NCBI GenBank assembly: GCA_030066475.1
Contig: JASJBO010000315.1
Location: forward strand, 1 to 8,486
Length of the DNA stretch: 8,486 bases
Direction: 5' to 3'
Origin: Myxococcota bacterium
GTDB lineage: Bacteria > Myxococcota_A > UBA9160 > PR03
Each line of letters starts with the position of its first letter. The first letter of the stretch is position 1. The notes below the pieces were generated by a model, which saw only the letters and a program-made list of their open reading frames with translations, made no database searches and had not been told where the DNA came from. A program made the translations under genes and the position numbers. This document shows positions 6,106 to 8,486 of this stretch, in pieces.

Positions 6106-6125
6106 TGTCAATACATGTATTGACA
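6106..6125. promoter_or_regulatory. Perfect 20-bp palindrome, putative RHH operator
   Basis: TGTCAATACATGTATTGACA is an uninterrupted, perfectly self-complementary 20-mer in an A/T-rich island, 28 nt before the RHH start codon. Its right end is the TTGACA -35 box of the downstream gene, so a bound dimer or tetramer would exclude RNA polymerase. RHH antitoxin-like proteins commonly autorepress through such sites; binding here is inferred. Confidence 0.7.
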
Positions 6126-6147
6126 AATCCTCTCCCGCCAGTACGCT
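6120..6147 (+). promoter_or_regulatory. Promoter of the RHH-nucleotidyltransferase unit
   Basis: Consensus -35 TTGACA (6120-6125), 16-bp spacer, -10-like TACGCT (6142-6147). Six nucleotides separate the -10 from ATG 6154, so the start site would fall on the A of the ATG; there is no Shine-Dalgarno sequence. The identical TACGCT recurs before the gene at 7797. Confidence 0.5.
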
Positions 6148-6153
6148 CCCTAT

Positions 6154-6642
6154 ATGCACAAGACCGAGCAGCTCCAGATCCGGGTCTCGGCCTCCCAGAA
6201 GCTCGCGATCAAGAAGCAGGCGGAACGCGCAGGGAGGACGATGTCCGAGTGGATCCTGAGCCGGCTGCTTCCGTCGCCGCAGACCGCTTTCCAGGAGCTG
6301 GTCGCGGATCTGGCAACCTCGGACGAGCCCTCGTATGCCGTGGCCGAGCTGCTCGAGCTGCTCGGCTCGCTGAACGCTGCGGAATTCGAGAACGCGGTCG
6401 CCGAGCTTCCTGCCGCCCCGCTCTCTCCATACTGGCAGAACTACCTGGCGGCGACCGTCGAGCAGGCTGCGGCCACGAAGCGGGCGAGGGTGCCGAGCTG
6501 GACGCGCGAGATCGCGCCGCTGGACGAGCCGGTGTTCGGCTCCTCGCTTCGCAGTCTGCGGCTGCACCTGCTCTTGAACTCGCCGCCCGCGTTCGCGCAG
6601 CGCAACATCTTCATCGACGCGAGCGTGGGCGACCGGGTCTAG
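6154..6642 (+). CDS. Ribbon-helix-helix protein, putative antitoxin or repressor partner of an NTase
   Basis: A 162-residue protein. Residues 5-40 fit a ribbon-helix-helix DNA-binding domain: strand LQIRVS (7-12), helix ASQKLAIKKQAERAG (13-27), turn RT, and helix MSEWILSRLL (30-39), the Arc/CopG pattern of many type II antitoxins. The remaining 120 residues are not a family I recognise: acidic helical segments (45-86), then YWQNYLAATVEQ (93-104), and a distinctive tail (113-162) with SLRSLRLHLLL, PPAFAQRNIFIDASVGDRV. At 162 residues it is about twice the usual RHH antitoxin, so the C-terminal part may bind the partner. The nucleotidyltransferase gene starts 2 nt after its stop, and a perfect palindrome overlaps its promoter. 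Antitoxin function is inferred from this layout; a plain transcriptional regulator is the alternative. Confidence 0.85.
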   Translation: MHKTEQLQIRVSASQKLAIKKQAERAGRTMSEWILSRLLPSPQTAFQELVADLATSDEPSYAVAELLELLGSLNAAEFENAVAELPAAPLSPYWQNYLAATVEQAAATKRARVPSWTREIAPLDEPVFGSSLRSLRLHLLLNSPPAFAQRNIFIDASVGDRV

Positions 6643-6644
6643 CC

Positions 6645-7184
6645 GTGTCCTACGCGCTCTCGCGTGAGGACATCCTGCGCCTGCTCCGCGCGCTGAACAC
6701 GGAGCTGGAGGCAGACGGGGTCAGGGGGCAGGTCAACCTCGCCGGCGGCGCGGTCATGTGTCTCGCCTTCGGGGCCCGCGCGTCGACGCGCGACGTCGAC
6801 GCCGTCTTCGAGCCATCCGTTGCCGTCCTCGACGCCGCCTTGCGAGTGGCGGCCCGGGAAGGCGTGCGGGACACGTGGCTGAACGATGCGGTCAAGGGCT
6901 ACGTCAGCGATCGCGGGACCTTCGTCCCCTTCCTCGAGCTGAGCCACCTCAAGGTGTTTCGCGCCACCGGGGAGTACATGCTGGCCATGAAGTGCCTGGC
7001 GATGCGAATCGGAGAGGGCTATCGCGACGAGGAGGACGTCCGCTACCTGGTTCGCAATCTCGGGATCGGCCGATACGACGAAGCCCTGGAGGTCCTCGGC
7101 CGCTACTACGCGCTTCCGGAGTACCCCGAGACGGCGCTGCTGGCGCTCCGGGAGCTGCTCCCGGACCCAGCGAGCCGACCATAG
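6645..7184 (+). CDS. DUF6036/AbiEii-like nucleotidyltransferase, putative toxin
   Basis: A 179-residue protein of the DNA polymerase beta-type nucleotidyltransferase superfamily. The active-site signature is complete: G34-G35 (NLAGGAVMCLAFG, 31-43), R45, then the metal-binding pair D50-x-D52 (STRDVDAVF, 47-55). Downstream LAMKCLAMRIGEGYRDEEDVRYL (positions 113-135) is the Lys plus RDxxD helix pattern of DUF6036 and AbiEii/MenT proteins. AbiEii/MenT relatives are toxins that modify tRNA or nucleotides; DUF6036 members are largely uncharacterised. GTG 6645 was chosen because it gives the family's usual N-terminus and follows the RHH stop by 2 nt; the frame upstream of it is antigenic to the RHH gene and spurious. 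Translation is probably coupled to the RHH gene. A housekeeping nucleotidyl transfer role is not excluded. Confidence 0.88.
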   Translation: MSYALSREDILRLLRALNTELEADGVRGQVNLAGGAVMCLAFGARASTRDVDAVFEPSVAVLDAALRVAAREGVRDTWLNDAVKGYVSDRGTFVPFLELSHLKVFRATGEYMLAMKCLAMRIGEGYRDEEDVRYLVRNLGIGRYDEALEVLGRYYALPEYPETALLALRELLPDPASRP

Positions 7185-7295
7185 GCGCAGGGCGTCGGGT
7201 TCAGGGCATTCCGGCACCTGCCAATTTCGAGGGAGTGAATCCCTCGGTGCAGGCCAGCTCCATGAAGAACCCGTTCGCCATCAGCTTCATCGGGG

Positions 7296-7315
7296 GGCGC
7301 CGCGTCCGAGGCGCC
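7296..7315. repeat. GGCGCC hairpin and 9-bp direct repeat between convergent genes
   Basis: GGCGCCGCG occurs twice (7296-7304 and 7310-7318). Because GGCGCC is self-complementary, the copies can also form a 6-bp hairpin (7296-7301 with 7310-7315). It lies just beyond the minus-strand stop at 7321. No T tract follows on either strand, so a terminator role is weak. The rest of 7185-7295 has no gene I would support. Confidence 0.3.
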
Positions 7316-7320
7316 GCGAG

Positions 7321-7686
7321 TCAGCTCATCGCCTTCACGTAGGTGCCGAGGTCGAAGTAGTCGCGCCACACCTTGATCTTGCCGTTCTCGAGCTCGAAGA
7401 CGCCCGTGCAGGGCAGGTCGACGGACTTGTCGCCGGCCCGGGTGCGGTCGACGCGCTCGGCGATCACGACGTCGCCCGCGGCGACGAGGTGGAGAATCTC
7501 CCAGCTCGTCTCCGTCCAGGTTCGGATGAAGCCGGCGATCATGTTCTTCACGTTCTCGCGGCCCGCGACCGGGCCGGTCGGCATGTTGTGGTAGATCCCG
7601 TCCTCGGCGAAGTAGCGGCTCAGCTCCTCGGGGTCGAGCCGCGACCATGCCTCGATGAAGTCGCGAACGATGCTCTCGTTGTCCAC
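7321..7686 (-). CDS. Limonene-1,2-epoxide hydrolase family protein
   Basis: A 121-residue protein with the small cone-shaped alpha+beta fold of limonene-epoxide hydrolase/SnoaL-like enzymes, which open epoxides with water. The residues known in the Rhodococcus enzyme are recognisable: Y32 and N34 (IYHNMP, equivalent to Y53/N55), R78 and D80 (AERVD, R99/D101), and D109 (VWRDYFD, D132). The catalytic set is therefore complete, which makes true epoxide hydrolase activity more likely than a generic SnoaL role. GTG 7686 was chosen over the upstream in-frame ATG (7755) because GGAGGG lies about 5 nt before it and the family N-terminus (NESIVRDFIEAW) begins at once. No signal peptide; cytoplasmic. 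It stands alone, 110 bp from a divergent gene. Substrate unknown (terpene, sterol or fatty epoxides are possible). Confidence 0.9.
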   Translation of the reverse strand: MDNESIVRDFIEAWSRLDPEELSRYFAEDGIYHNMPTGPVAGRENVKNMIAGFIRTWTETSWEILHLVAAGDVVIAERVDRTRAGDKSVDLPCTGVFELENGKIKVWRDYFDLGTYVKAMS

Positions 7687-7748
7687 GAAGCCCTCCGATG
7701 TGCGCCTGCGGCAGAAGAACGCCCACGATATCGCGATTCCGCCGGCCG

Positions 7749-7777
7749 GTGACACACTGGGCGGACTCCCCTACGCT
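7749..7777 (+). promoter_or_regulatory. Promoter of the exported-protein gene
   Basis: GTGACA (7749-7754, 5 of 6 to the -35 consensus), a 17-bp spacer, then TACGCT (7772-7777), the same -10 as the RHH unit. The expected start near 7784 leaves a 13-nt leader carrying AGGAGGGG (7785-7792). Confidence 0.5.
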
Positions 7778-7796
7778 GCGCTGCAGGAGGGGTGAC

Positions 7797-8486
7797 ATGC
7801 TGAGATTCGTCGCGGTCTTCCTGCTCGTGCTCGCCCTCGGGCCCGCCGGGGCCAGCGGGCAGGCCGGCCCCTCCGACGCCGAGGTCGAGCGCCGCCTCGA
7901 GTTCCTCGAGGAGCGACTCGACGCCTCCCGCAGGCGCGGGCAGTACTGGTTCTATGGATGGGGCGCCGTGATGGGCGGCAGCGTCATCGCGAACGGCGTT
8001 CGCGCCGGTCTGGACGACAGCGAGGACCATCGCACGATGGCGCTCGTCGAGGTGGGAAAGGCGACCCTTGGCCTCGCCGACCTGATGCTGCGGCCGCTCG
8101 AGGCTCGCCACGGGGCCGATTCGATCCGCTCGATGCCGTCCGCGACGCCCGAGCAGCGGCTGCGCCAGCTCGAGGCCGCCGAGGCCCGGCTCGAGGCCAA
8201 CGCGGAGCGCTCCGACAACCGCTGGCACTGGCAGCCCCATGCCGGCGCTCTCGTCGTCAACCTTGCGGCGCTCGGCATCGTGGGCGGCATCGGCGACTGG
8301 AGCGACGCGGCCATCTCCTTCTCCACCGGCATGCTCGGCGCCGAGGCTCGCATCTGGACCGAGCCGCGCCGGCCGCGACGGGACTGGGACGACTACCAGG
8401 CCTTCAAGGCCGGGCAGACGTCGACCAAGGGCGGTCTCGCGATCGTCCCCCAGCAGAACGGTCTGGCCGTGAAGTGGACCTTCTAG
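7797..8486 (+). CDS. Exported protein of unknown function with internal duplication
   Basis: A 229-residue protein I do not recognise. Residues 1-22 are a Sec-type signal peptide (basic start, hydrophobic FVAVFLLVLALG, small residues ASGQA at the cleavage region). ATG 7797 follows AGGAGGGG (7785-7792) at normal spacing; the frame continues upstream but without a signal peptide at the front. The mature part has two similar halves, about 31-104 and 119-191. Each has an Arg/Leu/Glu-rich helix (RRLEFLEERLDA; RLRQLEAAEARLEA), a W-x-W-like patch, a small-residue Gly/Ala helix, an Asp-Ser-Asp turn, then a second amphipathic stretch. The C-terminus is GLAVKWTF, ending in Phe as many outer-membrane proteins do. 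A periplasmic or membrane-associated location is inferred. It ends exactly at the window edge with a TAG stop. Confidence 0.85.
   Translation: MLRFVAVFLLVLALGPAGASGQAGPSDAEVERRLEFLEERLDASRRRGQYWFYGWGAVMGGSVIANGVRAGLDDSEDHRTMALVEVGKATLGLADLMLRPLEARHGADSIRSMPSATPEQRLRQLEAAEARLEANAERSDNRWHWQPHAGALVVNLAALGIVGGIGDWSDAAISFSTGMLGAEARIWTEPRRPRRDWDDYQAFKAGQTSTKGGLAIVPQQNGLAVKWTF

Noticed and set aside
6106..6111. Minus-strand TTGACA in the left arm of the 20-bp palindrome as a divergent promoter
   Set aside because: No -10-like hexamer lies 15-18 bp downstream on the minus strand, and the only gene in that direction is on the opposite strand.
6105..6644. Extension of the nucleotidyltransferase frame upstream through the RHH gene
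   Set aside because: It overlaps the whole RHH gene in another frame with Arg/Ala-rich sequence; GTG 6645 gives the expected N-terminus.
7201..7290. Minus-strand 29-codon ORF beginning MKLMANGFFMELACTEG
   Set aside because: It looks somewhat protein-like and could be the tail of a decayed gene, but it has no Shine-Dalgarno sequence, no recognised family and is too short to support.
7687..7755. ATG start 23 codons upstream for the epoxide hydrolase
   Set aside because: The extra residues do not match the family, and GTG 7686 has GGAGGG at good spacing.

Overview
This is a very GC-rich (about 70% by eye), densely packed bacterial segment with long spurious antisense frames in every gene. Nothing identifies the taxon. 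A Tat-type signal on a flavoprotein and a Sec-signal protein ending in Phe suggest a high-GC Gram-negative (myxobacterium-like, Binatota-like or another proteobacterial lineage); this is a weak inference. No rRNA, tRNA, IS element or CRISPR array was seen.

Layout. (1) Positions 26-1995, minus strand: a TetR regulator translationally coupled (ATGA overlap) to a carotenoid/apocarotenoid-type Fe(II) oxygenase with all four iron-ligand histidines. (2) Positions 1996-2084: an 89-bp spacer with two different palindromic operator candidates, between this TetR gene and a second, divergent one. (3) Positions 2085-3918, plus strand: TetR, then a 72-residue ORF that looks like a nitroreductase with its whole middle deleted, then a short-chain dehydrogenase whose ATG overlaps the remnant's stop. 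(4) Positions 3981-5246, minus strand: an FMN-dependent alpha-hydroxyacid dehydrogenase family protein with an apparent Tat signal and a CxxCH motif, diverging from a third TetR gene (5337-5996). (5) Positions 6106-7184: a perfect 20-bp palindrome over a TTGACA box, then a two-gene unit of ribbon-helix-helix (RHH) protein plus DUF6036/AbiEii-like nucleotidyltransferase. It is built like a toxin-antitoxin operon and is the best candidate for an undescribed system here. (6) Positions 7321-7686, minus strand: a limonene-1,2-epoxide-hydrolase family protein with a full catalytic set. (7) Positions 7797-8486, plus strand: an unrecognised exported protein with an internal duplication.

How the parts work together. 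Regions 1-4 alternate TetR regulators with oxidoreductases acting on lipophilic or small organic substrates, the usual form of ligand-responsive catabolic or detoxification islands. Each regulator probably controls its own transcript and its neighbour from the intergenic palindromes. The RHH-nucleotidyltransferase pair is functionally separate, an accessory cassette between the TetR gene and the epoxide hydrolase. Several first genes of transcripts lack a Shine-Dalgarno sequence and have -10-like boxes only 6-9 nt from the start codon, which suggests leaderless transcripts; genes inside operons and the last two genes have clear Shine-Dalgarno sequences.
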